The notes beneath the pieces were generated by a model. The model was given only the letters and a program-made list of their open reading frames with translations, had not been told where the DNA came from and ran no database searches. Source: Metabacillus rhizolycopersici (GTDB lineage Bacteria; Bacillota; Bacilli; Bacillales; Bacillaceae). Taken from it: a stretch of DNA of 64,000 nt. Where the stretch lies: the NCBI RefSeq assembly GCF_020075705.1, contig NZ_JAIQUM010000013.1, positions 1 to 64,000 of the forward strand, in the 5' to 3' direction. The position numbers were made by a program, and so were the translations under genes. Shown here in pieces: positions 16,239-31,509 of this stretch; positions within the stretch are counted from its first letter, which is position 1; each line of letters opens with the position of its first letter.

Positions 16239-17147
16239 TTGAAAAATTTGCATTATGCATTAATTGTTTTTTTAGGTGGATGCTGTTATGGAGTATTATC
16301 AACATTTGTCAAACTCGCTTACTCAGCAGGTTTTTCAGCACCAGAGGTAACAGGAGGACAATACTTTTTCGGAACAGTGCTGATTTGGATCGTTTTCCTA
16401 TTTTCAAAAAAGAGGAAATTAACTTTTAAACAGATTTTCATACTGCTCTTATCCGGAATTCCGCTTGGCTTAACAGGTTTGTTTTATTATCAGTCACTGA
16501 AAACACTTGATGCTTCATTAGCAATCATTTTTTTATTTCAATTTGTCTGGATTGGTACAATTTTCGAGTGGATATTTCATAAGAAAAAGCCTTCCAAAGA
16601 AAAGCTTGTTTCTATAGCCATTCTTTTAATTGGATCAGGTTTAGCTGCAAATATCGTTTCACAAGAGGGAACCGTTCTCTCGTGGCAAGGAACAATTTGG
16701 GGATTGCTTGCTTCTCTAATGTTTACTACTTTCATTTTTCTGAGCGGTTCCGTTGAGAAAGATACTCCCCCGGTGTTAAAAAGTGCTCTTCTTTCCACCG
16801 GTGCTTTAATAGTTGTCTTTGCATTGTATCCGCCAACTTTCCTATTTGACTTTTCTGTTTTATCGGGCCTGGGGCCATATGGGCTGTTTCTTGGTTTATT
16901 TGGAGTTGCTCTTCCACCACTTTTATTTTCAATTGGAATGCCGCATGTTGGACCAGGGCTTGGCACCATATTAACTGCTTCCGAACTTCCGGTAGCTGTT
17001 ACCATGTCTTCAATCGTTTTGTCGGAATATGTAAGCTGGTCTCAATGGATTGGGGTATTGCTTATATTAGGAGGAATATTAAGTGGGAATATCAAGTACA
17101 AAAAAGGGAAGGTCGATTCTGTTGCTGAGCAAAAGGAGGCCCTTTGA
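16239..17147 (+). CDS. EamA/DMT family permease
   Basis: The 302-residue protein has ten membrane helices in two EamA repeats (about 5-140 and 150-290), typical of drug/metabolite transporters; the substrate is unknown. It starts at TTG 16239 with AAGAAGGGG about 6 bases upstream; a start at 16200 would lie inside the terminator. It is a paralogue of the gene at 35770-36678, with the same length and the shared pattern GxCCYGxLSxxVKLAY near the N-terminus. The strong terminator in front suggests controlled expression. Confidence 0.88.
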   Translation: MKNLHYALIVFLGGCCYGVLSTFVKLAYSAGFSAPEVTGGQYFFGTVLIWIVFLFSKKRKLTFKQIFILLLSGIPLGLTGLFYYQSLKTLDASLAIIFLFQFVWIGTIFEWIFHKKKPSKEKLVSIAILLIGSGLAANIVSQEGTVLSWQGTIWGLLASLMFTTFIFLSGSVEKDTPPVLKSALLSTGALIVVFALYPPTFLFDFSVLSGLGPYGLFLGLFGVALPPLLFSIGMPHVGPGLGTILTASELPVAVTMSSIVLSEYVSWSQWIGVLLILGGILSGNIKYKKGKVDSVAEQKEAL

Positions 17148-17317
17148 ATAGGGTTGTTACAAACGATCTACCGTACCAAACTTGCCATCGGGCTTGTCAG
17201 CGATGATGGTGTAGAGACGTTCAATCATATCGGACAGGATACCGTACAACTTCGAAATATACCTGTCAAATAGACACAGGAAATAATAATAGTAAATAAG
17301 TAAAACTGTTGATAATA

Positions 17318-17363
17318 AAAGGACCACACATATTAGTCATATTTAAAATGTATGGTCTTTTTT
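17318..17363 (+). terminator. Terminator after the EamA gene
   Basis: AAAGGACCACACAT pairs with ATGTATGGTCTTT with one bulge and a G-U pair, followed by T residues. Confidence 0.6.
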
Positions 17364-17419
17364 AATATCTTATTGAACGAACGCTCCCCTTAATTCAACA
17401 ATAACTCTTGATTCGCTTT

Positions 17420-18145
17420 TCATTGATTCAGTTTATATATTTCACGGGCCATTGATTCTAGAATATAAAGAACGGGTACTTGTGTCGTTATATTAGCGTT
17501 TTCAAACCACTCCTCAGTTACATAATATGGAATGTTTACCTCGGAGATTTTTGCAATGGTTGAGTGTTTATTGTTTGTAATACTAATAATTTTGCTTCCT
17601 TCTTGTTTAAGTTGATTAAGATGAGTGACGGTAAAATTATTTTCTCCTGAGACGGATAAAGCAATTGTTGCGCTATTATGACGGAAGTTGGCGTGAATTG
17701 GAAAGTAGGGGTCTTTAATATACATCGAGAATTTACCTAAGCTTGAGAAATATCTTGCTCCATATTCAGCGAGAATACCTGAGCTTCCTATTCCGATAAA
17801 AATGACATTATCTGCTTTGGTAATTAGACTTGCAGCCTTCTTAATCTTTTCCTCCATATCTCCTTTTAATGTTCGCTCAAAAAATTCCATTACGGAATGG
17901 TGGGGACCTTTTAAAATAGTCTTTTTATTTTCTCCTAAATGCATTTTAAGCTTTACTTTAAATTCTGAAAAACCTTCGCAATTTATTTTTCTGCAAAAAC
18001 GTAAAATCGTAGCTGTTGACACATGGGTTTCATCTGCCAGTTCACGGATTCTCATATAAGCGACTTTCTCACTGTTTTGACAAATATAGTTGTATAAAGA
18101 AGTTTCTAACTCATTGAATGAAGCGATTATGTCGTGTGTAAACAT
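17420..18145 (-). CDS. MurR/RpiR family transcriptional regulator
   Basis: The 241-residue protein has an N-terminal HTH_6 domain (about 1-75, with IRELADETHVSTATILRFCR and GFSEFKVKLKMHLGE) and a C-terminal SIS sugar-phosphate-binding domain (about 105-235, with IGIGSSGILAEYGARYF and SVSGENNFTVTHL). Such regulators sense phosphosugars. It is divergent from the GH4 phospho-beta-glucosidase gene, the likely target. AGAGGGAG lies about 8 bases before its ATG. Confidence 0.88.
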   Translation of the reverse strand: MFTHDIIASFNELETSLYNYICQNSEKVAYMRIRELADETHVSTATILRFCRKINCEGFSEFKVKLKMHLGENKKTILKGPHHSVMEFFERTLKGDMEEKIKKAASLITKADNVIFIGIGSSGILAEYGARYFSSLGKFSMYIKDPYFPIHANFRHNSATIALSVSGENNFTVTHLNQLKQEGSKIISITNNKHSTIAKISEVNIPYYVTEEWFENANITTQVPVLYILESMAREIYKLNQ

Positions 18146-18448
18146 TTATATTCTCCCTCTATAAGAAATCATCTATCTTAACCCCTTTAGCTTGATTTTA
18201 ACACAACTACTTAATAAGATACATGCTGTTACATTTGTGTAACAAATGACTACCTTTGTTATTAAAAACTAGATGCTCTCAACTTATTTACCCTCTTACT
18301 AAATGCAGATACAATTTATTCATAAGTTCTTCTATTTTCTTTAAAAAGGAAGTTGAAAAGAGGTACTTTACATTAAAATCTTTTCGATAGGATTATTCAA
18401 ACCGCAACCAACTATTTGGTTGTTAAATTATCCGGAGGTGTATAGAGT
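18146..18448. promoter_or_regulatory. Divergent control region between the rpiR-type gene and licH
   Basis: This 303-base gap holds two dyads. TGTTACA-TTTG-TGTAACA (18227-18244) has perfect 7-bp arms and lies 80 bases before the regulator gene. CAACCAA-CTAT-TTGGTTG (18405-18422) lies just before the licH ribosome binding site. Either could be an RpiR operator, or the second an mRNA hairpin. I do not see clear consensus promoters. Confidence 0.45.
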
Positions 18449-19777
18449 ATGACAAAGGGTATTAAAATTGCAACGATTGGTGGGGGATCTAGTTATACCC
18501 CTGAATTAGTAGAAGGATTCATAAAGCGCTATCATGAATTACCAGTTAGCGAGTTATGGTTAGTCGATATTGAAGCAGGAAAAGAAAAGTTAGAAATCGT
18601 CGGAAACCTTGCGAAAAGAATGATTGAAAAAGCAGGTCTTCCAATCGAGGTTCATTTAACATTTGATAGAAGAGAAGCTTTAAAGGATGCCGATTTTGTT
18701 ACGACTCAATTTCGTGTAGGATTACTAGATGCTCGTGCAAAAGATGAAAGAATTCCATTAAAATATGGTGTTCTTGGTCAGGAGACAAATGGGCCAGGTG
18801 GTTTATTTAAAGGATTACGTACAATCCCAGTTATTTTAGATATCTGTAAAGACATGGAGGAGTTATGTCCGAACGCATGGTTAATCAACTTTACGAATCC
18901 TGCTGGTATGGTAACAGAAGCCGTGCTACGCTACTCCAACATCAAAAAAGTCGTAGGATTGTGTAATGTGCCGATCGGAATGGAAATGGGGATTGCCAAA
19001 TTATTAGATGTAGACCATTCTCGCATCCGTATTGATTTTGCAGGACTAAATCATATGGTTTATGGGCTAGATGTTTATGTAGATGGCGAAAGTGTAAAAG
19101 ATAAAGTGATTGATTTATTAACAGATCCAAATAATAGTAGTTTTGTTAAAAATATTGAGGGCTTAGGTTGGGAGCCAGAGTTCATTAAAGCGCTTAATGT
19201 CCTAACTTGTCCATATCATATGTATTATTACAAAACGAAAGACATGATCGAAAAGGATGCTGAAAGTGCTAAATCAGAAGGCACTCGTGCCGAAGTAGTT
19301 CAAAGATTAGAAAAAGAATTATTTGAACTTTATAAAGATCCAAATTTAGCGATAAAACCACCTCAATTAGAAAAACGCGGTGGAGCGTACTACTCTGATG
19401 CAGCGGTTCGTTTAATTACTTCTATCTATACAGACAAAGGTGATATTCAGCCAGTTAATACAAGAAATAATGGTGCTATTGCAGGCATTCCAGATGATTC
19501 AGCAGTAGAAGTTAGTTGTATTATTACAAAAGATGGTCCTAAACCAATGACAATTGGAGAACTGCCTGTACAAGTTCAAGGACTAGTCCAACAAATCAAG
19601 TCATTTGAAAGAATTTCAGCAGAAGCTGCCGTGACTGGTGATTACAATAAAGCTATTCTTGCCTTAACAATTAATCCGCTAACTCCTTCTGATACGATCG
19701 CGAAAGAAATAGTAGATGAGATGTTAGAGGCGCATAAAGAGCATTTACCACAGTTTTTCCAAAAAGTAGAGGTGTAA
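18449..19777 (+). CDS. licH: 6-phospho-beta-glucosidase, GH4 family (LicH type)
   Basis: GH4 enzymes hydrolyse phosphorylated beta-glucosides such as cellobiose-6-phosphate by an NAD+- and Mn2+-dependent redox mechanism. The 442-residue product starts with the Rossmann motif IATIGGGSSYTPELVEGFI. It has the family segments GQETNGPGGLFKGLRTIPVI, INFTNPAGMVTEAV and VVGLCNVPIGMEMG (the metal-binding cysteine and the preceding Asn region), plus FAGLNHMVYG carrying the metal-ligand histidine. GGAGGTG lies 10 bases upstream. No PTS gene is in its own transcript; the permease is presumably one of the two EIIBCA proteins nearby. Confidence 0.93.
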   Translation: MTKGIKIATIGGGSSYTPELVEGFIKRYHELPVSELWLVDIEAGKEKLEIVGNLAKRMIEKAGLPIEVHLTFDRREALKDADFVTTQFRVGLLDARAKDERIPLKYGVLGQETNGPGGLFKGLRTIPVILDICKDMEELCPNAWLINFTNPAGMVTEAVLRYSNIKKVVGLCNVPIGMEMGIAKLLDVDHSRIRIDFAGLNHMVYGLDVYVDGESVKDKVIDLLTDPNNSSFVKNIEGLGWEPEFIKALNVLTCPYHMYYYKTKDMIEKDAESAKSEGTRAEVVQRLEKELFELYKDPNLAIKPPQLEKRGGAYYSDAAVRLITSIYTDKGDIQPVNTRNNGAIAGIPDDSAVEVSCIITKDGPKPMTIGELPVQVQGLVQQIKSFERISAEAAVTGDYNKAILALTINPLTPSDTIAKEIVDEMLEAHKEHLPQFFQKVEV

Positions 19778-19785
19778 AAGGATGA

Positions 19786-19816
19786 ATTGTTCTAGTGTTT
19801 ATGGCACTAGAACAAT
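19786..19816. repeat. 12-bp perfect inverted repeat after licH
   Basis: ATTGTTCTAGTG pairs with CACTAGAACAAT around TTTATGG. There is no T run. It lies at the end of the transposase remnant and may be a terminator of licH or an IS end. Confidence 0.5.
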
Positions 19817-20066
19817 GTGCCAATTGCTATCGCTTGAAAGGGTAACGGAAAGTAATCGTTAATCATATAAATCGCTTTGTATTCACTCGACTCTAGATTT
19901 TTCTTTTTAAGAAGAAGCTGTCGCATTTGAAACATTGTAGAAGAACAAAGGAGAATGCCAATGAGTTGTCCATATAAATGACACTCTAGGTGTTCTCTTT
20001 TACTATTTTTACATTCATCAATTTCAAAGAACGACTCCCACGTTTTAAACAAAATTTTATTCGAAA
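19807..20066 (-). pseudogene. IS4-type transposase C-terminal remnant
   Basis: A minus-strand frame with no proper start reads FKTWESFFEIDECKNSKREH, then LECHLYGQLIGILLCSSTMF and QMRQLLLKKKNLESSEYKAI. From memory this is the C-terminal helical part of IS4/DDE_Tnp_1 transposases. About 85 codons remain; the catalytic core is missing. The fragment starts inside the space before the Cof-type gene at 20091 and ends at the hairpin after licH, so an old insertion once separated these genes. Confidence 0.6.
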
Positions 20067-20090
20067 ATTAGAAATGCAGGAGGAAATTAT

Positions 20091-20888
20091 ATGATTAAAT
20101 TAGTGTTAACTGATATGGATGGAACGTTCTTGAATAATAGCGGTGATTTTAACAAGGAATTGTACAAAGATGTAAAAAAGATAATGCAAGAAAAAGGTGT
20201 TGTTTTTGCTCCTGTTACTGGGAAGCAATGTGAACGTGTAGAAGAGCTATTTGGTGATGATTCAGAAGATTTATGGATTTTAGGTGATAGTGCAACTCGA
20301 ATCAAGCATAATGGAGAATTTGTTTATGAATCTCTGCTAAGTAATAAATTAGGATTGGAAATGATCCGTTTACTTGAGGACATAAGCTTGGAACATACCA
20401 TTATTGGGTGTACAAGAAATGGTGCAGTAATAAAAGATAACATCCCCAAAGAGGAAGCAGCTATTGTCAGAAGGTCCTATGCGCAAGTGAGACAAGTATC
20501 TGATTTTAATGAAATAACAGAGGATTTTGTTAAAATCACTATTCACGACCCATTGTTAAGATGTATGGAAACGAGAGAAAAACTATTTCCATTTTTTGAG
20601 TCAGCTTATATTGTTGCCTCTGAAGCAGCTTGGATTGACATTGCAAATGCTAATGTTCATAAGGGTACGACCGTTGAACACTTACAGCGTATATTGAATG
20701 TTACGCCTGAAGAAACAATGGCATTCGGAGATGGCTACAATGATTTAGAGCTCATGGCTCGCGCAACATATAGCTTTGCTGTCCGAAATGCCGTTCAAGA
20801 ATTAAAAGATGCTGCGAATTTTATTGCCCGATCGAATGAAGAAGATGCTGTCATGAAAACAATCATTCAAATGTTATCTTTACAGTAA
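20091..20888 (+). CDS. Cof-type HAD hydrolase
   Basis: The 265-residue HAD-superfamily phosphatase (class IIB, Cof type) has motif I as VLTDMDGTFL with catalytic Asp8/Asp10, motif II as APVTGKQ, a substrate-binding cap (about 85-190), and motif IV as AFGDGYNDLELM. Such enzymes remove phosphate from small phosphosugars. Its position in the beta-glucoside island suggests a role in relieving sugar-phosphate stress, which is inference. GGAGGAAAT lies upstream. It forms a pair with the similar gene at 20932. Confidence 0.88.
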   Translation: MIKLVLTDMDGTFLNNSGDFNKELYKDVKKIMQEKGVVFAPVTGKQCERVEELFGDDSEDLWILGDSATRIKHNGEFVYESLLSNKLGLEMIRLLEDISLEHTIIGCTRNGAVIKDNIPKEEAAIVRRSYAQVRQVSDFNEITEDFVKITIHDPLLRCMETREKLFPFFESAYIVASEAAWIDIANANVHKGTTVEHLQRILNVTPEETMAFGDGYNDLELMARATYSFAVRNAVQELKDAANFIARSNEEDAVMKTIIQMLSLQ

Positions 20889-20931
20889 AATAAGAAATAC
20901 GGGAGTGCTAACTAGGTTAGGAGGAACCGGT

Positions 20932-21759
20932 ATGACAATAAAGCTCATAGCTGTAGATATGGATGGAACTTTTCTTAATGATCAAATGAAATATGATGCT
21001 GAGAGATTTTTTAAACAATATGTAAAAATGAAAGAGCAGGGAATTCGATTTGTTGTTGCAAGTGGAAATCAATATTATCAGTTGAAATCATTCTTTGGTG
21101 AAATCCAAGAGGAAATCAGTTATGTTTCTGAAAATGGGGCTCTTGTTGTGGACCAAGGACAGGAAGTATTCTCTGTTGATATTCCTAAGAAGGATGTAAA
21201 GCTTATTCTTGAAGGGCTGGTAACACATAAAAAACTTTCAATTGTGTTATGTGGAAAAGAAAGTGCCTATGTTCTGGAGAGTGTATCTGATCATTTTTTT
21301 GAAACAATGAATAAGTATTATCACCGCTTAAAGAGGGTAACAAGTTTTGAACAGGTTAATGATCAAATTTTAAAGTTTGCGTTATCTTGTCCAGAGGAGG
21401 AAACGCTTCAATTAAGAGATTTACTTCATAAAAAAATTGGGGCGATCATAACACCTGTCTCTAGTGGCCATGGGAGTATAGATTTAATTGTTCCTGGTTT
21501 TCATAAAGCTTCTGGTATCCAATTGTTACAACAAAAATGGAATATTAAAGATGATGAAACGCTGGCTTTTGGTGATGGAGGAAATGATATTGAAATGTTA
21601 AAACATGTAAAGTACGGGTTTGCGATGGAAAATGGAAGCGACGAAGTAAAAAGTATCGCAAACTATCGTGCACCTTCTAATGATGACAGTGGTGTATTAG
21701 AGATAATTGATCAATATTTTGCAAAACAGGGTCCGTTCCATAGTAATCTAATTATTTAA
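20932..21759 (+). CDS. Second Cof-type HAD hydrolase
   Basis: The 275-residue homologue of its upstream neighbour has motif I AVDMDGTFLND, motif II VVASGNQY, and motif IV AFGDGGNDIEML near residue 212. It starts at ATG 20932, with TAGGAGGA 7 bases upstream; an earlier TTG-type start would overlap the binding site. The 43-base spacing implies one operon with the first HAD gene. The substrate is probably a sugar phosphate and cannot be specified. Confidence 0.87.
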   Translation: MTIKLIAVDMDGTFLNDQMKYDAERFFKQYVKMKEQGIRFVVASGNQYYQLKSFFGEIQEEISYVSENGALVVDQGQEVFSVDIPKKDVKLILEGLVTHKKLSIVLCGKESAYVLESVSDHFFETMNKYYHRLKRVTSFEQVNDQILKFALSCPEEETLQLRDLLHKKIGAIITPVSSGHGSIDLIVPGFHKASGIQLLQQKWNIKDDETLAFGDGGNDIEMLKHVKYGFAMENGSDEVKSIANYRAPSNDDSGVLEIIDQYFAKQGPFHSNLII

Positions 21760-21845
21760 ATATGTAAGAGTGTAAAATTGTTATTAGATTAAAGAGCAGT
21801 AGTGTTGAAGAAGAAAAGGGCATATTCGATCTCTTGAAACACAAA

Positions 21846-21890
21846 AACCCGAATAAGGCACTTTTTTATAAGTGTCCATTATTCGGGTTG
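21846..21890. terminator. Bidirectional terminator between the HAD genes and the bgl operon
   Basis: CCCGAATAA pairs with TTATTCGGG, and an inner stem GGCACTT/AAGTGTCC extends it with a bulge. The converging operons both end here. Confidence 0.65.
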
Positions 21891-21935
21891 TAGTTACCAC
21901 TAAGTTAGTAGGCGAAGTGGTTTACTTTGGTTATA

Positions 21936-25287
<3,352 letters not shown>

Positions 25288-25332
25288 TTTAAACCCTCCT
25301 TTAATATCGTTTTGATTTTTTATTGTGCACTC

Positions 25333-25361
25333 ATTATAATTGTACCGGTATAATTAATCAA
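25333..25361 (-). promoter_or_regulatory. Promoter of the EIIBCA-GH1 operon with an operator dyad in the spacer
   Basis: On the minus strand TTGATT (25356-25361), a 17-base spacer and TATAAT (25333-25338) form a good sigma-A promoter. The spacer contains a near-perfect dyad centred on ACCGGT (25337-25356, 9 of 10 positions paired). A repressor bound there would exclude RNA polymerase. The adjacent GntR/UTRA regulator is the obvious candidate. Confidence 0.7.
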
Positions 25362-25469
25362 TACTCAAACAAAAAAATTATTTATATATAATTCAGAAGG
25401 AAGGTCTTTGTTGAGTTTATGCTATAATGTTGATATTGCATAAGACCAATATATAAATGAGGATTGTTT

Positions 25470-26180
25470 ATGTTAAAATACCAGCAAATTGCAGCAGAAA
25501 TTGAAAAGTATATTGAAGATAATGCCCTCCAGCAGGGAGATAAACTGCCTGTATTAGAAACATTAATGGCGCAGTTTGAAGTTAGTAAAAGCACGATTAC
25601 AAAATCATTGGATCTGTTAGAGAAAAAAGGAGTTGTCTTTCAGGTTAGAGGCAGCGGCATTTTTGTAAGAAGGCATAAGAGAAAAGGATATATTAGTTTA
25701 CTCTCTAATCAAGGGTTTAAAGAGAATCTTGAAGATTTTAATATAACATCAGAAGTGATTGAATTAGAAGTGAGAAAACCAACGAAAGAAGTGGCTCTCG
25801 CTTTAAATATTGAACTCAATGAAGATGTCTATTATATAAAGAGGGTTCGATATATTAACGGTCAAACGTTATGCTTAGAAGAATCATTTTATAATAAATC
25901 CATCATTACCTATTTGAATAAAGAAATTGCCTCTGAATCAATCTTTTATTATATTAGGGAAGGTTTAGGATTAAAGGTTGGTTTTTCAGATATGTACCTT
26001 CATGTAGATAAGCTAAATGAGGAAGAAGCGAAGTATTTAGGTTTAAAAAAGGGAGAACCTAAACTTTACGTCGAAACCCTTTTTCATTTAACCAATGGTC
26101 AACCATTCGACTTTTCAAAAGTTACCTATAACTATGAACAATCGCAGTTCTTCATCCAAACGAATAGTCAATTTTTATAA
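25470..26180 (+). CDS. GntR/HutC family regulator with UTRA domain
   Basis: The 236-residue protein has an N-terminal winged helix (GDKLPVLETLMAQFEVSKST, wing ending RGSGIFVRR) and a UTRA effector domain (about 75-232, with YIKRVRYINGQTLCLEESFY). HutC-type regulators of this size near PTS genes (GmuR/BglR-like) respond to phosphorylated beta-glucosides. The ATG at 25470 has GAGG 8-9 bases upstream; an in-frame TTG two codons earlier is too close. It is divergent from the EIIBCA-GH1 operon it probably controls. Confidence 0.9.
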   Translation: MLKYQQIAAEIEKYIEDNALQQGDKLPVLETLMAQFEVSKSTITKSLDLLEKKGVVFQVRGSGIFVRRHKRKGYISLLSNQGFKENLEDFNITSEVIELEVRKPTKEVALALNIELNEDVYYIKRVRYINGQTLCLEESFYNKSIITYLNKEIASESIFYYIREGLGLKVGFSDMYLHVDKLNEEEAKYLGLKKGEPKLYVETLFHLTNGQPFDFSKVTYNYEQSQFFIQTNSQFL

Positions 26181-26186
26181 AAATAT

Positions 26187-26226
26187 AAGCTTGGTTTCTT
26201 TTTCAGGGAAATCAAGCTATTTTTGT
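26187..26226 (+). terminator. Terminator after the GntR gene
   Basis: AGCTTGGTTT pairs with AAATCAAGCT (one G-T pair), followed by ATTTTTG. Confidence 0.65.
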
Positions 26227-26356
26227 TGCCATTTCCTGCCCTTTCAATTGAAAGATTCGTCCTACGTGAGTTTCCTTTTTGCAAAATCCTGTGATAAATG
26301 AGCTATCCTACCTATTTTTACCGGCCTGTTCCATTTTAGAAACTAGTAAAAGATAC

Positions 26357-26385
26357 TTGCAAACGCAACCATTTTCGTGTATATT
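26357..26385 (+). promoter_or_regulatory. licT promoter overlapped by a cre site
   Basis: TTGCAA (26357-26362), 17 bases, TATATT (26380-26385) form the promoter. TGCAAACGCAACCA at 26358-26371 fits the CcpA consensus TGNAANCGNWNNCA at every defined position and covers the -35 box, so carbon catabolite repression is expected. Confidence 0.75.
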
Positions 26386-26399
26386 AAGTACAAGATAAA

Positions 26400-26486
26400 G
26401 GATTGTTACTGTTCGGCAGGCAAAACCTGAATTGATTCGAATGTTACAGTTATACTGTAATTTTGGAATCTGTTCAGGTTTTTTTT
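26400..26486 (+). promoter_or_regulatory. LicT-binding RAT sequence and overlapping terminator in the licT leader
   Basis: GGATTGTTACTGTTCGGCAG plus GCAAAACCTG (26400-26429) is a classic ribonucleic antiterminator (RAT) for BglG/SacY-family proteins. Its 3' part is also the left arm of an intrinsic terminator (AAAACCTGAA... with TTCAGGTTTT, T run to 26486). LicT bound to the RAT blocks the terminator, giving positive autoregulation. Confidence 0.9.
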
Positions 26487-26517
26487 GTAAAAAATAATAG
26501 TCAAAAGGTGACAAATT

Positions 26518-27363
26518 ATGCTCATAAAAAAAATCTTTAACAACAACGTAATATTAACAGAAGATGACAAACAGCAAGAAATCGTTGTCATGGGCCGTGG
26601 ACTAGCATTTCAGAAGAAAATTAGAGATGAAATTGATGAAACAAAAATTGAAAAAACTTTTACTATTCATTCAAAAAATGTCTCTGATAAGCTATCACAA
26701 CTGCTTGAAGAAATTCCACTCGAACACTTTGAACTGTCGAACGACATTATAGAATTAGCGAAAAAAGAATTAGGAAGTCAGTTAAATGAAAGCATTTACT
26801 TATCGTTGACGGATCATATTCATTTTGCGTTAACAAGAATTCAAGAAGGACTGACAATTAAGAATGCTCTTTTGTGGGAAGTTAAAAAATTTTACAAAGA
26901 TGAATATAAAGTAGCAAAACAAGCAATTCGAATGATTGAGGAGCGGACGGAGATTCGGATTCCGGAAGATGAAAGTGCGTCGATAGCTCTCCATCTTTTT
27001 AATGCTCGTCAAGATTCAGTCGGTATGGAACAAACGATGGTGATGACGAAAATTGTCAATGAAATTATTACTATAGTGAAGTATCATTTTGGAATTACAT
27101 TTGATGAAGACTCTATGAATTACAGCAGATTTATAACACATTTACGCTATTTTGCCTACCGCATACAAAGAGGAGAATTATCGCATGAAGGTGGCGATTC
27201 GTTATTCGATCAGGTGATCAAGCAGTATCCTGATGCTTATCAATGTACTTTAAAAGTACAAACATATTTGCAGTCAAATTATAATGTCAAAATGACGAAG
27301 GATGAAATGGTGTATTTCATGATTCATATTCATCGTGTTTCCAATCGTGAGAAAAAAGCATAG
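26518..27363 (+). CDS. licT: BglG-family transcription antiterminator LicT
   Basis: The 281-residue protein has an N-terminal RNA-binding CAT domain (1-55, with IFNNNVILTEDDKQQEIVVM and GRGLAFQKK) and two PTS regulation domains, PRD1 (about 65-170) and PRD2 (about 172-278), each with conserved histidines such as DHIHFALTR, IALHLFNAR and FMIHIHRVS. In PRD proteins EII and HPr phosphorylate these histidines to report sugar and carbon status. It binds RAT hairpins in its own leader and in the bglP leader. AAGGTG precedes the ATG. Confidence 0.94.
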   Translation: MLIKKIFNNNVILTEDDKQQEIVVMGRGLAFQKKIRDEIDETKIEKTFTIHSKNVSDKLSQLLEEIPLEHFELSNDIIELAKKELGSQLNESIYLSLTDHIHFALTRIQEGLTIKNALLWEVKKFYKDEYKVAKQAIRMIEERTEIRIPEDESASIALHLFNARQDSVGMEQTMVMTKIVNEIITIVKYHFGITFDEDSMNYSRFITHLRYFAYRIQRGELSHEGGDSLFDQVIKQYPDAYQCTLKVQTYLQSNYNVKMTKDEMVYFMIHIHRVSNREKKA

Positions 27364-27375
27364 CACACTAACAAA

Positions 27376-27473
27376 GGATTGTTACTGTTTGGCAGGCAAA
27401 ACCTGAGAAGAAGTGTTGATAGAAATAAGGGTACAGGTCCCTATTCTATCTGCACGTCTTACTCAGGTTTTTT
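27376..27473 (+). promoter_or_regulatory. Second RAT and terminator, in front of bglP
   Basis: The 30-base RAT (27376-27405) differs from the first by one base (TTT for TTC in the loop). The terminator uses AAAACCTGAG with CTCAGGTTTT at 27462-27471 and an extra inner hairpin. It separates licT from bglP, so LicT controls read-through into the permease gene. Confidence 0.9.
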
Positions 27474-27559
27474 ATTTAGAATTTTGATTGCACAGAACAG
27501 ATTTAGTAGAAATAGGTATTTTATTCCTTCATGATCTTCACCTATTATTGTGGATGATA

Positions 27560-27616
27560 AGTTGGTGAAAAAGAAGCAATCAAGAGAAGTGCTCGATGGC
27601 TTCTTTTTCACCAACT
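27560..27616. repeat. Perfect 18-bp inverted repeat between the licT and bglP genes
   Basis: AGTTGGTGAAAAAGAAGC (27560-27577) and its exact complement (27599-27616) flank a 21-base loop. No T run follows on the plus strand. It lies in the untranslated part of the expected licT-bglP mRNA after the RAT terminator. It may be a processing or stability hairpin or a miniature element. Confidence 0.7.
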
Positions 27617-27725
27617 GCCCACTCTGTAAGTTTGAGAAGGAGATTATGTTAGGTCATCTATTCTAAACATCTTATGGCTTGGAATGCTGAGTGAATCACA
27701 ACTTATTAAAGAAACTTTGTCATAA

Positions 27726-29594
<1,869 letters not shown>

Positions 29595-29728
29595 GAGGTT
29601 GATTTAACACATTAATCTGAAAGAAGCAATCAAAATAGAAAAGATTATAAAACTGTGTTGAATAAACGCACATTATATTCAGCTAGTATGACTTAAATAC
29701 GACTGTAGTAGATTTTGTTAAATAATAA

Positions 29729-31210
<1,482 letters not shown>

Positions 31211-31219
31211 AGCGAGACT

Positions 31220-31352
31220 TCCATCAGTGGGGGTTCTTTATCCTCCACTGATGGATAGAGAGACTTATCGGGTTTTTACGGGCAGCCTTTGCTTCTTTGA
31301 TTACTCAAGCTTAGAGATGGGGATATTACTGCCCGTTAATGCGGGATAAACC
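31220..31352. repeat. Two-part fold-back structure between bglH and ptsH
   Basis: First hairpin: TCCATCAGTGG (31220-31230) with its complement at 31244-31254. Second: GGTTTTTACGGGCAG (about 31270-31284) with CTGCCCGTTAATGCGGGATA and following bases (31329-31352), pairing at both ends around an unpaired insertion. The two sit within 135 bases. Neither has a T run. The rest of the 299-base gap, up to the ptsH ribosome binding site, shows no gene. It may be a miniature transposon-like element. Confidence 0.5.
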
Positions 31353-31509
31353 TGTAAGACAATGAGTAGATGTCATCGTATCAATATAAAATTTTGAAGG
31401 ACAACGAATGGAAGTTTAGTTTAACAATAAAAACGATTATTAAATGGTTAAATTTCCTAAATTGGAATTAAACTATTTTTGATGAAAAGATAAAGGAGTT
31501 TACATTATC

